64,000 nucleotides of DNA from positions 12,400,001 through 12,464,000 of the forward strand of contig OX387198.1 in the NCBI GenBank assembly GCA_947561715.1. Direction: 5' to 3'. The position numbers were made by a program, and so were the translations under genes. Shown piece by piece: positions 63,902 to 64,000 of the stretch (within the stretch, counting starts at the first letter, position 1; the number at the start of each line of letters is the position of its first letter). Source of the DNA: Ascidia mentula. Its lineage: Eukaryota; Chordata; Ascidiacea; Phlebobranchia; Ascidiidae. Below the pieces are notes generated by a model that was given only the letters and a program-made list of their open reading frames with translations, made no database searches and was not told where the DNA came from.

Positions 63902-64000
63902 ATGGATACGCCAAACTTAGTTATTCGCATTGTCTTTAACGAGGGACATGAAGTTGATTGGCATGTCATCACACCCAAGGAGCTAACATTCCGAGATGTC
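63902..64000 (+). CDS. 5' end of an unidentified gene (33 codons, cut by window edge)
   Basis: ATG 63902 opens a frame to the window end beginning MDTPNLVIRIVFNEGHEVDW. The alternating hydrophobic pattern (LVIRIVF ... VITPKELTFRDV) looks like the first strands of a ubiquitin-like or beta-grasp fold, but I cannot name the protein. The open frame, lack of a nearby intron signal and position about 610 bp after TADA2A support a real gene start. Confidence 0.45.
   Translation, partial: MDTPNLVIRIVFNEGHEVDWHVITPKELTFRDV

Overview
This is a eukaryotic window, very probably from a solitary ascidian such as Ciona. It is AT-rich, introns are short to moderate with GT-AG (and a few GC-AG) boundaries, and the genes are single-copy animal genes with chordate-type products: mitochondrial EF-Tu, PP4 catalytic subunit, smoothelin and ADA2a. 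Exon models were built by hand from splice signals, reading phase and remembered family sequences. No database search was run. Coordinates of most exons should be exact or within a few bases; first exons are the weak points.

Layout. 1-398 (+): last two exons of an adhesion GPCR. 869-4345 (+): a second, nearly identical tandem copy with signal peptide, sea-urchin-egg-lectin (RBL) domain, GAIN/GPS region and 7TM. 4693-9358 (+): TUFM, 11 exons, 465 aa, with a foldback repeat and a 439-bp hAT-type MITE in its introns. 10389-13793 (+): PPP4C, 7 exons, 308 aa, with a second hAT-type MITE (421 bp). 14623-15537 (+): an unrecognised 161-aa protein with one membrane segment. 15.5-21.0 kb: no gene seen.

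21.0-49.3 kb (+): one large smoothelin-like gene. It has about 17 coding exons that stay in frame throughout, giving about 1,670-1,700 aa. It has two smoothelin-type helical motifs, a 2.3-kb acidic Ser/Glu-rich exon, an internal alternative first exon (42617), and two alternative terminal exons (47709-47838 and 49050-49269), each completing the C-terminal calponin-homology (CH) domain in a different way. Eight of the nine TGACGTCA (CRE/ATF) palindromes I found lie in or near this locus.

51.3-57.7 kb (-): a rhodopsin-like GPCR with a long cysteine-rich LDL-receptor class A ectodomain, of the GRL101/relaxin-receptor kind. It carries an internal exon-pair duplication, one exon with a one-base frame break in a homopolymer, and a GC-AG intron. 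57.7-60.1 kb: spacer with the second copy of a dispersed repeat whose first copy lies at 49.6 kb. 60137-63291 (+): TADA2A, 10 exons, 431 aa. 63902-64000 (+): start of an unidentified gene running off the window.

The genes are housekeeping or cytoskeletal neighbours rather than a pathway cluster. I see no bacterial-type system, CRISPR array, virus or operon. The parts most worth follow-up are the smoothelin locus with dual termini and an internal promoter, the two tandem or internally duplicated receptors, and the hAT MITEs with intact 8-bp target duplications.
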